Positions 15,795 to 24,685 of a stretch of 64,000 nt of DNA are shown here, one piece after another. The DNA is from Maribacter aquivivus. Lineage in GTDB: Bacteria > Bacteroidota > Bacteroidia > Flavobacteriales > Flavobacteriaceae. The notes beneath the pieces are model-generated. The model saw nothing but the letters and a program-made list of their open reading frames with translations. It did no database searches and was not told the origin of the DNA. Both the position numbers and the translations under genes were made by a program. Where the stretch lies: positions 1 through 64,000 of the forward strand of contig NZ_FQZX01000003.1 of NCBI RefSeq assembly GCF_900142175.1. Direction: 5' to 3'. Position 1 is the stretch's first letter. Each line of letters opens with the position of its first letter.

Positions 15795-17486
15795 TTATTT
15801 TCTATAAAAAGAGGTGGTTAGGGTGTTCGTATTTCCTACATTATCTGTAACGGTAACTTCAAGTACACATTGCGTTTGGTCTGCAATCTTATCATCAAAA
15901 TTATAGGTTAATGTATTACGCTTAGGTTCGTATTCCATTAAAATCCATTCACCATTTAATGTAGCAGAATATTTATCTATACCACTTAAGTCATCAGCTA
16001 TTTGTACACTCAAGTACTTATAATTGTTTAACCATTGCTTGTCTTTAAAATTCTTGGTTCTGATAGTGGGTGCAACAGAATCTTTAGCTAAAGTGTACGT
16101 ACCTAAATTACGTGTTCTTGTTGTAAATTCGTTACCACGCTTATAGGTGTTCGCATGGTTTGGTCTAAGTTTGGAATCTAGCCTAGCAATAAATAATTGT
16201 TTTTGTTCTTCTTTTGAATATTTAGAGACATCAAAAGTTATTGTGAAATTTTTATGTGCCGGCACTGTGTTACGATGAATGGTTACCGTGTCTTTTCCCT
16301 TCTTTAAATCGATATAAAAATTTTCATAAAAAGTGTTTGTTGGAAAATAAACTTTGGCACCACCTAAATCAAAATTATTAGGTTTTTTTGCAATAACGTA
16401 ATTATCTGTTTTCGCAATTACTTTTTTGTTGCCTAATAAATTCTTTACGCCTTCAACAGGTATATTAAGTTCTACCTTATTACCAGCGTAATCTTTGATC
16501 AATAATTTTGCAGTATAACTTAAACCTTCGTTTATTTTTATTTTACCATCGTTATATAAATCTTTATAAATACTCAGGTTATTGCCTGCCGATTTAAAGC
16601 TCTTCTGAATTTTCTGTCTATTTCTACCATAATAATCATAGTCTACGAGCGTGTTTATGTATCTAGTCTCACCAAAAGAAAATGACTCAAAATCATACAA
16701 GGAATATATTTTTCCATTTACACTAAGTTCAACACTATATACACCGTTTTTATTGGCGGCCATATCTAGCCTATCAAAACCAATAAAACCGACTCCAATT
16801 TCACCTAGGGCAGTAACTTTATCTGCTAAAAATGAACCATCAGTCTGTTTACTGAAGTTTACCTGTGTTCTTTTATAATTATTATTAACATGAGATTTAT
16901 CTGTAAGCGGATAAACAAATAATTTTTCAAGGATAGGATTTGTAGCATCAGCTACATCTAAGCCATACATTAAAGGGTTGGTCGGTTTTTCAGAAATGCT
17001 ACTTCTAATTTCAAAATGTAAATGTGGACCAGCAGAACCACCAGTGTTACCACTATAGGCAATTAATTCACCTTTGGATACTTTTAATTCCCCGTAATCA
17101 GGAAAAACCTCGACTTCAAATGATTTTTTATTGTATTGTAATTTTTTGATATAAGCTTCAATAGTAGGAGAGAACTTCTGAAGATGTCCGTAAACCGAAG
17201 TATACCCATTTGGATGCGCTATATAAAGAACTTTGCCATAGCCCCAAAGTGAAACCTTTATACGGGTAATGGTACCATCGCCAATTGCGTTTATTGGTAC
17301 ACCTTCTCGTTGCTGTGTTTTAATATCAACACCAGAATGAAAATGGTTAGAACGCAGCTCGCCAAATGTACCCGCTAAAATAATGGGGATATCCATTGGT
17401 GGTCCAAAAGCATCTTTCGGATAATTTTCTTGTGCGAAAAGATTGAAACAAAATAATAATAACAGACCAAGGGATATTTTTTTCAT
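15795..17486 (-). CDS. M23 family metallopeptidase (LytM domain)
   Basis: Exported 563-residue protein: signal peptide to L-F-A-Q (residue 19), then an N-terminal LytM/M23 peptidase domain with the complete zinc site H50-x3-D54 (HSGVD), H101 (Y-G-H-L) and H155-x-H157 (GPHLHFE). All four catalytic residues are present, so it should be an active peptidoglycan endopeptidase. The C-terminal 350 residues are beta-rich with Ig-like features (D-D-L-S-G-I-D-K-Y and D-N-V-G-N-T-N). Probably periplasmic. First gene of the M23 / TonB receptor / exported protein operon. Confidence 0.9.
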   Translation of the reverse strand: MKKISLGLLLLFCFNLFAQENYPKDAFGPPMDIPIILAGTFGELRSNHFHSGVDIKTQQREGVPINAIGDGTITRIKVSLWGYGKVLYIAHPNGYTSVYGHLQKFSPTIEAYIKKLQYNKKSFEVEVFPDYGELKVSKGELIAYSGNTGGSAGPHLHFEIRSSISEKPTNPLMYGLDVADATNPILEKLFVYPLTDKSHVNNNYKRTQVNFSKQTDGSFLADKVTALGEIGVGFIGFDRLDMAANKNGVYSVELSVNGKIYSLYDFESFSFGETRYINTLVDYDYYGRNRQKIQKSFKSAGNNLSIYKDLYNDGKIKINEGLSYTAKLLIKDYAGNKVELNIPVEGVKNLLGNKKVIAKTDNYVIAKKPNNFDLGGAKVYFPTNTFYENFYIDLKKGKDTVTIHRNTVPAHKNFTITFDVSKYSKEEQKQLFIARLDSKLRPNHANTYKRGNEFTTRTRNLGTYTLAKDSVAPTIRTKNFKDKQWLNNYKYLSVQIADDLSGIDKYSATLNGEWILMEYEPKRNTLTYNFDDKIADQTQCVLEVTVTDNVGNTNTLTTSFYRK

Positions 17487-17624
17487 AGGTAGACAGCAAT
17501 AGTGCGAAAATAATTAATCAATAACAATTCCGTGAAGTTGAGGGCGCTAAAATTATTATAAAGAGTTTATTGTAATGTATTCTGAGATTAAGAACGACAG
17601 ATTTACGAATATTTCATAAAACTA

Positions 17625-17655
17625 TTGCTAAGTCATATAATGTATGTTAACTTTG
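17625..17655 (+). promoter_or_regulatory. Promoter of the coiled-coil / zapA / 6S region
   Basis: TTG (17625-17627), 20-base spacer, TAACTTTG (17648-17655): a good match to the Bacteroidota -33/-7 promoter. The predicted start of transcription is near 17659, about 20 bases before the first ATG. Confidence 0.75.
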
Positions 17656-17679
17656 TGTAAATCGCATTGATTGTAATGT

Positions 17680-17970
17680 ATGGGCGAGTTAATTAAAATT
17701 GTTGATTCTTTAGAAAATAAAATTAGCAAATTGTTGCATAAACTTGAGGTTTTAAACAATGCTAATATTGAATTAGAAAAAGAATTAACGAATATAAAAT
17801 CTTCACAAGAGAATACCAGTAAAACGGTATCTGAATGGGAAGAAAAATATAATTCACTCAAACTTGCAAATTCAATGCTTGGCAGTAATACCAATAAAAC
17901 AGAAGCTAAGCTTAAAATAAATACATTAATACGAGAGTTGGACCATTGTATAGCTCAATTGTCGGAGTAA
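17680..17970 (+). CDS. Small coiled-coil protein upstream of zapA (ZapB-like)
   Basis: A 96-residue protein made almost wholly of heptad-like Leu/Ile/Asn repeats (residues 5-90), predicted to be one long parallel coiled coil without membrane segments. It is 13 bases upstream of zapA and under the same promoter. Size, composition and position recall ZapB, the coiled-coil partner of ZapA at the Z-ring, though sequence similarity cannot be judged by eye. Its role in division is inferred from position. Confidence 0.7.
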   Translation: MGELIKIVDSLENKISKLLHKLEVLNNANIELEKELTNIKSSQENTSKTVSEWEEKYNSLKLANSMLGSNTNKTEAKLKINTLIRELDHCIAQLSE

Positions 17971-17983
17971 TGTTTATAATAAT

Positions 17984-18280
17984 ATGTCAGAAAAGCTCAA
18001 AATAAAACTTTCTATTGCTGATAGGGTCTACCCATTGACTATTGACCCTGCTCAGGAAGAAGGCTTGCGTAAAGCCGCTAAAAACATAGAACAGTTGGCT
18101 AAAAAATTTGAGCAGAATTATGCAGTTAGAGACAAACAAGATGTTTTGGCCATGTGCGCCTTGCAATTTGCGTCTAAAATTGAACAAAATGGCATAGAGC
18201 AAACAGAAGGAACCAAAGAAGCTGAAGAGCGTTTACAAGCGCTAGAAGATTTGGTGACATCTAAATTAGCTTTGAAATAA
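17984..18280 (+). CDS. zapA: Cell division protein ZapA
   Basis: FtsZ-associated protein that crosslinks FtsZ filaments, 98 aa, normal length. The N-terminal globular part has K-I-K-L-S-I-A-D-R-V-Y-P-L and E-E-x-L-R-K-A-A-K-N-I, typical of ZapA, followed by a long C-terminal coiled coil (about 60-98). It lies between a ZapB-like gene and the 6S RNA, the same zapA/6S order seen in many proteobacteria. Confidence 0.88.
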   Translation: MSEKLKIKLSIADRVYPLTIDPAQEEGLRKAAKNIEQLAKKFEQNYAVRDKQDVLAMCALQFASKIEQNGIEQTEGTKEAEERLQALEDLVTSKLALK

Positions 18281-18307
18281 AAACGTTCTTTTAAATACAT
18301 TAAGTTA

Positions 18308-18480
18308 CTGCCCACATTGGTAATACCTTTTGACAAACTCAACATTTATTTTTTTTAAAAAGGGTGAGTTTAGATTGTAAAAGCAAGCCCTACTTGTATA
18401 GGGATCCTTGATCAGTCTGTTAGCCCTAAACCTGTTTACCGGAGTTTGATCAAAACTTCTCCAATGTGGGCTTTTTTTTT
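18308..18480 (+). ncRNA. ssrS: 6S RNA (6S-Flavo type)
   Basis: The gap between zapA and rny holds a structured RNA of about 170 nt. The ends form an 11-bp closing helix, GCCCACATTGG (18310-18320) with CCAATGTGGGC (18461-18471), followed by nine T residues. Inside, AAACTCA pairs with TGAGTTT (about 18335-18341 and 18365-18371), with further short stems such as CCCTA-CTTGTA-TAGGG, leaving a long rod with a central bubble as in 6S RNA. 6S RNA binds housekeeping RNA polymerase by mimicking an open promoter. A Bacteroidota class called 6S-Flavo is described, and location after zapA is a hallmark of ssrS. The exact 5' end is uncertain. Confidence 0.82.
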
Positions 18481-18496
18481 ATTAATAAATTACACT

Positions 18497-20065
18497 ATGG
18501 ATAGTACAATGATAATTATTGCCGCAATAGTTGGGCTGGCAATCGGTTTTGCAATAGCAAAATTTTTGGAAAAAGGGAAAGCCTCTAAAACCATAATAAA
18601 CGCAAAGAAAGACGCTGAACGCATATTAAAAGATGCAAATGCAGAAGGAGAGAGTGTCAAGAAAGAAAAGATTTTACAGGCGAAAGAGAAGTTTTTAGAA
18701 TTAAAAGCTGAGCATGAAAAGGTTATTAATAGTAAGGACAGAAAGATAAACGAAGCAGAGAAGCGCACTAGAGATAAGGAGTCTCAAGTGAGTAGTGAAC
18801 TTGCCAAAAACAAGAACATGAACTCTCAGCTAGATAATAAATTGAAAGACGTAGAGCAGAAAAAAGAACTTTTTGACAAACGTCATGAAGAGTTGGATAA
18901 AATGCATAAAAGCCAAATTCAACAATTAGAAGTTATTTCTGGTCTTTCTGCTGATGAAGCTAAAAATCAATTGGTACAAAGTTTGAAAGAAACGGCTAAG
19001 ACTGATGCTATGGCCTACATTCAATCTACTGTTGAAGAATCTAAACTTACAGCACAACAAGAAGCACGTAAAATTATAATTAACACCATTCAGAGAATTG
19101 GTACAGAAGAAGCAGTTGAGAACTGTGTATCTGTATTTAATATTGAATCTGATGATGTTAAAGGTAGAATTATTGGTAGGGAAGGTAGAAATATTAGAGC
19201 TTTAGAAGCTGCTACCGGAGTTGAGATTATTGTTGATGATACGCCAGAAGCTATTATACTTTCTTGTTTCGATTCTGTTAGAAGAGAGGTTGCAAGACTT
19301 TCGCTTCATAAGTTAGTGACAGATGGTAGAATTCACCCGGCAAGAATTGAAGAGATTGTTAAGAAGACCGAAAAACAAATAGAAGCAGAAATTGTTGAAA
19401 TAGGTAAGCGTACTGTTATCGACCTAGGTATTCATGGTTTACACCCAGAGTTAATACGTGCAGTTGGTAGAATGAAGTATAGATCTTCTTACGGTCAAAA
19501 CTTGTTGCAACACTCTAGAGAAGTAGCAAAACTTTGTGGTGTTATGGCTTCTGAATTAGGATTGAATCCTAAAATTGCTAAACGTGCAGGACTTTTGCAT
19601 GATATAGGTAAAGTACCAAATACTGAAAATGAAATAGAAACACCACACGCTATCTTAGGTATGCAGTGGGCTGAGAAGTTTGGTGAAAAACCAGAGGTAT
19701 GTAATGCCATTGGTGCTCACCACGATGAAATAGAAATGACAACTCTTATTGCACCAATTGTTCAGGTTTGTGATGCTATTAGTGGTGCAAGACCAGGAGC
19801 AAGAAGACAGGTGTTAGATTCTTATATTCAGCGTTTAAAAGACCTTGAAGAGGTTGCATTTGGCTTTAGCGGTGTACAGAAGGCTTACGCTATACAAGCT
19901 GGTAGAGAGCTTCGTGTTATCGTTGAGAGCGAGAAAGTAAATGATGATAGAGCTGCGCAGTTGTCGTTTGAGATTTCACAGAAAATACAAACAGATATGA
20001 CTTATCCTGGTCAGGTGAAAGTTACTGTAATACGTGAGACAAGAGCTGTCAATGTAGCAAAGTAA
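18497..20065 (+). CDS. rny: Ribonuclease Y
   Basis: Membrane-anchored endoribonuclease that starts mRNA decay, 522 aa, normal length. Order: N-terminal membrane helix (about 5-24), long charged coiled coil (30-205), KH RNA-binding domain with [11 protein letters not shown], and HD phosphohydrolase domain (L-L-H-D-I-G-K and A-H-H-D-E). The reading frame stays open 17 codons upstream to 18446, but that extension lies inside the 6S RNA closing stem and terminator, so ATG 18497 (Met-Asp-Ser-Thr-Met) is the real start. Confidence 0.95.
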   Translation: MDSTMIIIAAIVGLAIGFAIAKFLEKGKASKTIINAKKDAERILKDANAEGESVKKEKILQAKEKFLELKAEHEKVINSKDRKINEAEKRTRDKESQVSSELAKNKNMNSQLDNKLKDVEQKKELFDKRHEELDKMHKSQIQQLEVISGLSADEAKNQLVQSLKETAKTDAMAYIQSTVEESKLTAQQEARKIIINTIQRIGTEEAVENCVSVFNIESDDVKGRIIGREGRNIRALEAATGVEIIVDDTPEAIILSCFDSVRREVARLSLHKLVTDGRIHPARIEEIVKKTEKQIEAEIVEIGKRTVIDLGIHGLHPELIRAVGRMKYRSSYGQNLLQHSREVAKLCGVMASELGLNPKIAKRAGLLHDIGKVPNTENEIETPHAILGMQWAEKFGEKPEVCNAIGAHHDEIEMTTLIAPIVQVCDAISGARPGARRQVLDSYIQRLKDLEEVAFGFSGVQKAYAIQAGRELRVIVESEKVNDDRAAQLSFEISQKIQTDMTYPGQVKVTVIRETRAVNVAK

Positions 20066-20085
20066 TATTAGTTTATAAGATAAAA

Positions 20086-20116
20086 TTAAAGCCTCTATTT
20101 ATAGCGGCTTTTTTTA
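20086..20116 (+). terminator. Probable terminator of rny
   Basis: AAAGCC (20088-20093) pairs with GGCTTT (20106-20111) around a 12-base loop and is followed by a T run. The stem is short. Confidence 0.5.
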
Positions 20117-20434
20117 TGTCTTATTGAGAGAACTGATCCATTTCAATAATTTCTCTTCTTCTAAACTAGATAGGTTATTCTTTCTGCCTTTTGGCATTTT
20201 TTTAGTTATAAAGACCTGATATTCTATTGCTTTTGCTAGGTCATCCATATTTTCCAATGAAAAGATGGTTCTGTTCTTTTTTGCAGAATGACAAATGTTG
20301 CATTTTGTACCTAATACTAAATAGGCATCTTGTTTTGTCTTATTAGTTTGATATTCTAGTACTTGTTGGTCGTTAATTGATGTTTGAGGAATAAAATTGA
20401 TAAAAACTAAAATAATATAGATTATTGATTTCAT
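20114..20434 (-). CDS. Small c-type cytochrome-like protein
   Basis: A 106-residue exported protein: hydrophobic N-terminus (signal peptide, residues 1-20), heme-attachment motif C45-N-I-C48-H49 and a plausible axial Met80 in K-K-M-P-K-G, ending in a helix (E-K-L-L-K-W-I-S-S-L). This is the layout of a monoheme class I cytochrome c, or of the C-terminal cytochrome modules of larger oxidases. It would act in the periplasm as an electron carrier. No redox partner gene is adjacent; the histidine kinase gene lies 14 bases upstream on the same strand. Confidence 0.75.
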   Translation of the reverse strand: MKSIIYIILVFINFIPQTSINDQQVLEYQTNKTKQDAYLVLGTKCNICHSAKKNRTIFSLENMDDLAKAIEYQVFITKKMPKGRKNNLSSLEEEKLLKWISSLNKT

Positions 20435-20448
20435 TCACTAACCAATAT

Positions 20449-21660
20449 TTAGGAAAGGTTTTTGGAAAGTGTAAAACTGAAATGCACACCTTCTTTATCG
20501 TCATCACGCTTTCTTATGGTAATTTTACCTCCTAGTTTTTCTATTAGCTCTTTAATAGTTGTTAGCCCAATACCGGTATCGGTAGCACCTTCTGTGTTAA
20601 GTTTTTCGAATAATAAGAAAACCTTTTTCCAATATTTCTCAGGTATACCAGGTCCATTATCTTCATATGTGAAAGAATAAGCATTTTCATTTTCACTAAA
20701 AGAGACTTTTATTTCAATATCAGACTTATTGGTGAATTTAATACTGTTGGATATTAAATCTCTAAATATTTGGTCAAAGCTATTTAAGGAGTGTTCTATA
20801 TTATGGTCACAATTTTCTAATTGTAATGAAACAGATTCACTATAAGATTGTTTACTAAGTACGTTTTCAATTTCTTTTGATATATTAAAATTTTCCAAAT
20901 TTATCTCAGCATTGGTAATGGAGTTGTAATTGATAATGCCAGTGATCAAAGATTCCATATATTCAACCCTATTGTCTATAATACCTAAGTATTTTGGTAT
21001 CTCAGTATCTTTAAAGAACTCTGTATAATCCTCTTTTATAAAACCAACAACAGAACTAATACCTAATAAAGGGGTTTTCATATCATGTGCCATTCGATAT
21101 GATAACTGCTTTAGCTGATTATTTTTAATACGTAATTCTTCATTAATAATCTTTTCCTTAATATTTTGTCGTCGAAGTTCTAGTTGTGCCATTACCTGAT
21201 CGGCAAGGTCTTTTAGAGAGGCTTGTTGTCTCTCGGTAAATTCAGCCCGTGGTTTAGTGTCTATAACACAAAGTGTACCTATAGATTCACCTTCTTTAGT
21301 ATTTAATGGGGCACCGGCATAAAACTGCACTGATGGCCCGCCTGTTACTAAGGGGTTATCAGAAAAACGTTCATCTTTACTGGCGTCGTTTACTAATAAT
21401 AGAGAATTGGGAGTGTTAATGGCATGTGCGCAAAAAGCTAATTCTCTTGGTGTTTCGGTAGCATCTATGCCATGATGAGATTTAAACCATTGCCTACCTT
21501 CATCAACTAACGAAACTAATGCCATGGGCGTATTGCAAATATCTGCTGCAATACGCGTTATGGCATCATATTCTTTTTCTTCTAGGGTATCAAGAACATT
21601 AAAGCTTTTTAATGCTTCTAACCGCTGTTGTTCGTTTTTTGGTATTTCTGGCTTAACCAT
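20449..21660 (-). CDS. GAF-domain sensor histidine kinase
   Basis: Soluble two-component sensor kinase, 403 aa, with no membrane segment. An N-terminal GAF domain (about 25-165) has the pattern A-L-V-S-L-V-D-E-G-R-Q-W-F-K and F-C-A-H-A-I seen in kinases of this type. The dimerisation box is M-A-H192-D-M-K-T-P-L. The catalytic domain has N-box R-D-L-I-S-N-S-I-K-F, G1 D-N-G-P-G-I-P and G2 G-I-G-L-T-T-I. No response regulator gene is adjacent. The GAF ligand is unknown; such domains often sense redox state, nucleotides or light. Confidence 0.9.
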   Translation of the reverse strand: MVKPEIPKNEQQRLEALKSFNVLDTLEEKEYDAITRIAADICNTPMALVSLVDEGRQWFKSHHGIDATETPRELAFCAHAINTPNSLLLVNDASKDERFSDNPLVTGGPSVQFYAGAPLNTKEGESIGTLCVIDTKPRAEFTERQQASLKDLADQVMAQLELRRQNIKEKIINEELRIKNNQLKQLSYRMAHDMKTPLLGISSVVGFIKEDYTEFFKDTEIPKYLGIIDNRVEYMESLITGIINYNSITNAEINLENFNISKEIENVLSKQSYSESVSLQLENCDHNIEHSLNSFDQIFRDLISNSIKFTNKSDIEIKVSFSENENAYSFTYEDNGPGIPEKYWKKVFLLFEKLNTEGATDTGIGLTTIKELIEKLGGKITIRKRDDDKEGVHFSFTLSKNLS

Positions 21661-21765
21661 ATATTAGATATAACTAATCGCTAAATTTATAAGTAGGTAA
21701 TTTTTTACATAGTTAACGCCCGAATGATATAAATGTTATATGTCTAGCAATATTAAAAAAAATAC

Positions 21766-23784
21766 TTATTCTTCGGTTGTAGGCTCATCAGTCTCCTCAA
21801 CTTCTTCATCTTCTTTTAGAAGTGTATTTTTCAAGATGTTTAATTTTTTCAGTTTTGCTTTCCAAGCACCCAATGACTCTTTGTGTTGATTGACTCTTTT
21901 AATAACATCTTGTACTAACGGATTAGTTTCAGATGCGTTAGAGAAAAACTGTAAGTTATTTTCTAACTGTCTAATTTCATCTTTGCTTTCATCTATTTTT
22001 TTTCTGATAAATGCACGTTCATTCTGTATAGCACGTTCTTGATTGTCGTTATTGCTAAGTTGCTGAATCTTGTTACCATATTTCAACAGTTCAGATTCTT
22101 GCTTGCTAACACCACATTTTTCATATAGTGCATCTATAATTTTATCGAACTTCTGATTGATATTTTTCTTTTTGAAAGGAACTCTTCCATAAGTTTTCCA
22201 TTCTTCAGAAAATTTCTCGATTTCCTCTAAATCTTTAGCTTTGTCACCGCTTAATTCAAATGCTTTAAGACGGTCAAGGAATTCATCTTTTAATTTAAAA
22301 TTGGCTTCCTCTTCTTTAAAAGCATCATTTTTAAGCGCATTTAACCTATCGAAATAGTGATTGCAGGCAGTTTTGAATTCTTTCCATAATTTGTCGGAGT
22401 ACTTTCTTGGAACATGCCCAATTTTTTTCCATTGACCTTGTATACGCTTCATTTCTGCAGTAGTCGCATCAAAATCGTCACTATCCTTTATTGAAACCGC
22501 TATTTCTAATAGGGCTCTTTTTTTGTCTAAATTTTCTTGTTGATCTTTTTTAAGGTTCTTGTAAAAGGCATTTTTATTCTGATTGAATACACGTACTGCT
22601 CCTTTAAAACTGTTCCAAGTTTTAGAATTCACTTTTTGTGGTACTTGACCTGCTTTGAAAAAGGCCTCTCTAAGTTCTTCTAATTTCTTTATCTGTTGCT
22701 GCAGTGTACCATGATTGCTAGATACATTTTCACTAAGCGTATTTATCTCAGCAATAATTGCATGCTTGCGTTCTAAATTTTCTTCTTTTATCTTATCAAG
22801 ATTTTTAAAATAATCTTGTCTTCTTTCGTGAATAATTTTTGTTGCGGCACTAAAACGGTCCCAGATTTCTTCTCTGTGGTCTTTACCTACCGGACCTAAA
22901 TCTTCTTTCCAGATTTTGTGTAAAACCTGTAGTTCTCTAAAGGCTCTATTTAAATCTGGTTCTTTTGATAGTTCTTCGGCTCTAGCAACTATTTTACCTT
23001 TTTCCTCAAGGTTGTGCTTAAAGTCTAAATCTCTTAAGTCTCTATTGATATTTAAAAAATCATAGAAAATTTCAATGTGGTGGTGGTATGTTTTCCAAAC
23101 ATTATTATAATCTGCACGTGGTATAGCTCCTGCATGGCGCCATTTAGCCTGTATATCTTTGAAATTGTTATACGTAGTATTTATATCTTCTTCAACATTA
23201 ACTAAGGCTTTCAGCTGTTCAATAAGATCTAATCTATAGGCAAGATTTTCTTTATGGCTTTTTTCTAAGCTCTTATAATGTTGGTTACGCTTGTCTCTAT
23301 ATTCTGAGTATACTTCGTTGAATTGTTGTTTGTCTACAGAATTATATCTAAAATCAATTTCATTACCACCGTTAGCAATAAATTCTTCTTTCTTTTCTTC
23401 TAGAAACTCATCAAATTTCTGATTGAATTCGTCTTTAATGGTATCAACATGTTTTCTTATGGCTTGAACTTTTTCGTTCTTCACTAAGCGTTGTAATTCG
23501 CCAACCAAATTTTCCATGCTCATTTCATGGTAATCTGGCATAGGTATTTCATGTCTTTTTACAGTATCCGTATCTTCAGCGTCTTCAGCATTAGAATCGT
23601 CAATCTCATTCATTACATCAGTTTCTTCTAAGGCTTCTTTAGTATCAGTTGAAGGTTCTGTTGGTAATTCTGTTGATTCTTCAGTAGTATTCACTGTTTC
23701 TTCTACTGTGTTTTTAGCAGATTCTATTGCAGTATTTTCCTCTATTGAATTCTCTGGTAATTGTTGTTCTTTATCCTCAGACAT
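21766..23784 (-). CDS. DUF349 repeat protein
   Basis: A 672-residue very charged cytoplasmic protein. The first 90 residues are acidic, low complexity and rich in Thr/Glu. The remainder holds roughly six DUF349 repeats of about 70-75 residues, each with a W-K or W-R core such as Q-A-K-W-R-H-A-G, H-K-I-W-K-E-D-L, K-T-W-N-S-F-K-G, G-Q-W-K-K-I-G-H and E-E-W-K-T-Y-G-R followed by an aromatic helix. The protein is predicted to be all alpha-helical. Widespread in Bacteroidota; molecular role not established to my knowledge. Monocistronic, with its own promoter. Confidence 0.85.
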   Translation of the reverse strand: MSEDKEQQLPENSIEENTAIESAKNTVEETVNTTEESTELPTEPSTDTKEALEETDVMNEIDDSNAEDAEDTDTVKRHEIPMPDYHEMSMENLVGELQRLVKNEKVQAIRKHVDTIKDEFNQKFDEFLEEKKEEFIANGGNEIDFRYNSVDKQQFNEVYSEYRDKRNQHYKSLEKSHKENLAYRLDLIEQLKALVNVEEDINTTYNNFKDIQAKWRHAGAIPRADYNNVWKTYHHHIEIFYDFLNINRDLRDLDFKHNLEEKGKIVARAEELSKEPDLNRAFRELQVLHKIWKEDLGPVGKDHREEIWDRFSAATKIIHERRQDYFKNLDKIKEENLERKHAIIAEINTLSENVSSNHGTLQQQIKKLEELREAFFKAGQVPQKVNSKTWNSFKGAVRVFNQNKNAFYKNLKKDQQENLDKKRALLEIAVSIKDSDDFDATTAEMKRIQGQWKKIGHVPRKYSDKLWKEFKTACNHYFDRLNALKNDAFKEEEANFKLKDEFLDRLKAFELSGDKAKDLEEIEKFSEEWKTYGRVPFKKKNINQKFDKIIDALYEKCGVSKQESELLKYGNKIQQLSNNDNQERAIQNERAFIRKKIDESKDEIRQLENNLQFFSNASETNPLVQDVIKRVNQHKESLGAWKAKLKKLNILKNTLLKEDEEVEETDEPTTEE

Positions 23785-23803
23785 ATTCCTAAATTATATG
23801 CTT

Positions 23804-23834
23804 ACAAGATAGTGACAACCCTACTACTGGCAAA
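23804..23834 (-). promoter_or_regulatory. Promoter of the DUF349 gene
   Basis: On the minus strand TTTG (23834-23831), 19-base spacer, TATCTTGT (23811-23804). The -33 element and spacing are canonical; the -7 box is a TTGT variant of TTTG. Leader about 15-18 nt. Confidence 0.6.
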
Positions 23835-23932
23835 GTATTGATTAGTCTTTTTAGTTAAAAGGTAAAAGAGTAATCTTACGAAAATCTATTATTTGCAATG
23901 TCTTGCTTGTAGATAAGTTAAAGGTTAAGAGG

Positions 23933-24685
23933 TTAACGGTTCCAGATTTCCCAAGATTTTTCAGCTTGGAATTCTAGCATTCTATGTCCGTTACAAATTG
24001 TAGCCCCATTAGCTTTGCCTGCAGATAAGAATGCAGTTTCTTCAGGGTTATATATTAAGTCAAAAAGTAGATGTTCTTTACCAATTTTGGAATACGGAAT
24101 TGCAGGTTTTTCTTCAACCTTAGGAAAAGTGCCTACAGGAGAGCAGTTTATAATTAAAGTATGTTTAGCTATGATATCATTGGTTAAGTCATGGTAAGTA
24201 AATCCATTGTTTTTACCACTTCTTGATACAAAAGAAAGTGTTATGCCAAGCTCTTCAAGTACAAATGCTACAGCTTTTGACGCTCCGCCAGTACCTAATA
24301 TTAGTGCTTTTCTATGGTGTTCTTTTAAATGTGGTTCCAGTGATTTTTGAAATCCGTAGGCATCAGTATTGAAGCCAATTAAACCATTCTTAGTAAATTT
24401 TATGGTATTTACGGCACCTATCTTTTTGGCCGCAATATCTATATCGTCTAAGAAAGCCATTACTTCTTCTTTATACGGAATGGTAATATTCAGCCCTTGT
24501 ACATTTTCAGTGTTTTTGAAGATGGTTGGAAATTCTGAAATAGCTTGTAAATCGAAGTTTTGATACGTGCAATGGTCTAGCCCCATATCTTCAAACTTTT
24601 TTTTAAAATATCCTCTTGAAAATGAATAAGAAATATCTTTACCTATTAAGCCGTAATTAACGTTCTGTTTTTCTGTTTTTTCCAT
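23933..24685 (-). CDS. aroE: Shikimate dehydrogenase
   Basis: NADP-dependent reduction of 3-dehydroshikimate to shikimate in aromatic amino acid synthesis, 250 aa. Motifs: G-L-I-G-K-x-I-S-Y-S-F-S (substrate Ser pair), N-I-T-I-P-Y-K-E (catalytic Lys), A-V-N-T-I, G-F-N-T-D-A-Y-G-F and the dinucleotide-binding L-G-T-G-G-A-S-K-A-V. Its start lies 29 bases inside the end of the upstream DUF368 gene, so it is the last gene of the TPR / DUF368 / DUF368 / aroE operon. Confidence 0.93.
   Translation of the reverse strand: MEKTEKQNVNYGLIGKDISYSFSRGYFKKKFEDMGLDHCTYQNFDLQAISEFPTIFKNTENVQGLNITIPYKEEVMAFLDDIDIAAKKIGAVNTIKFTKNGLIGFNTDAYGFQKSLEPHLKEHHRKALILGTGGASKAVAFVLEELGITLSFVSRSGKNNGFTYHDLTNDIIAKHTLIINCSPVGTFPKVEEKPAIPYSKIGKEHLLFDLIYNPEETAFLSAGKANGATICNGHRMLEFQAEKSWEIWNR

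Noticed and set aside
18446..18496. 17-codon N-terminal extension of RNase Y
   Set aside because: It lies within the 3' strand of the 6S RNA closing helix and its poly-T; the downstream ATG gives the normal RNase Y N-terminus with its membrane helix.
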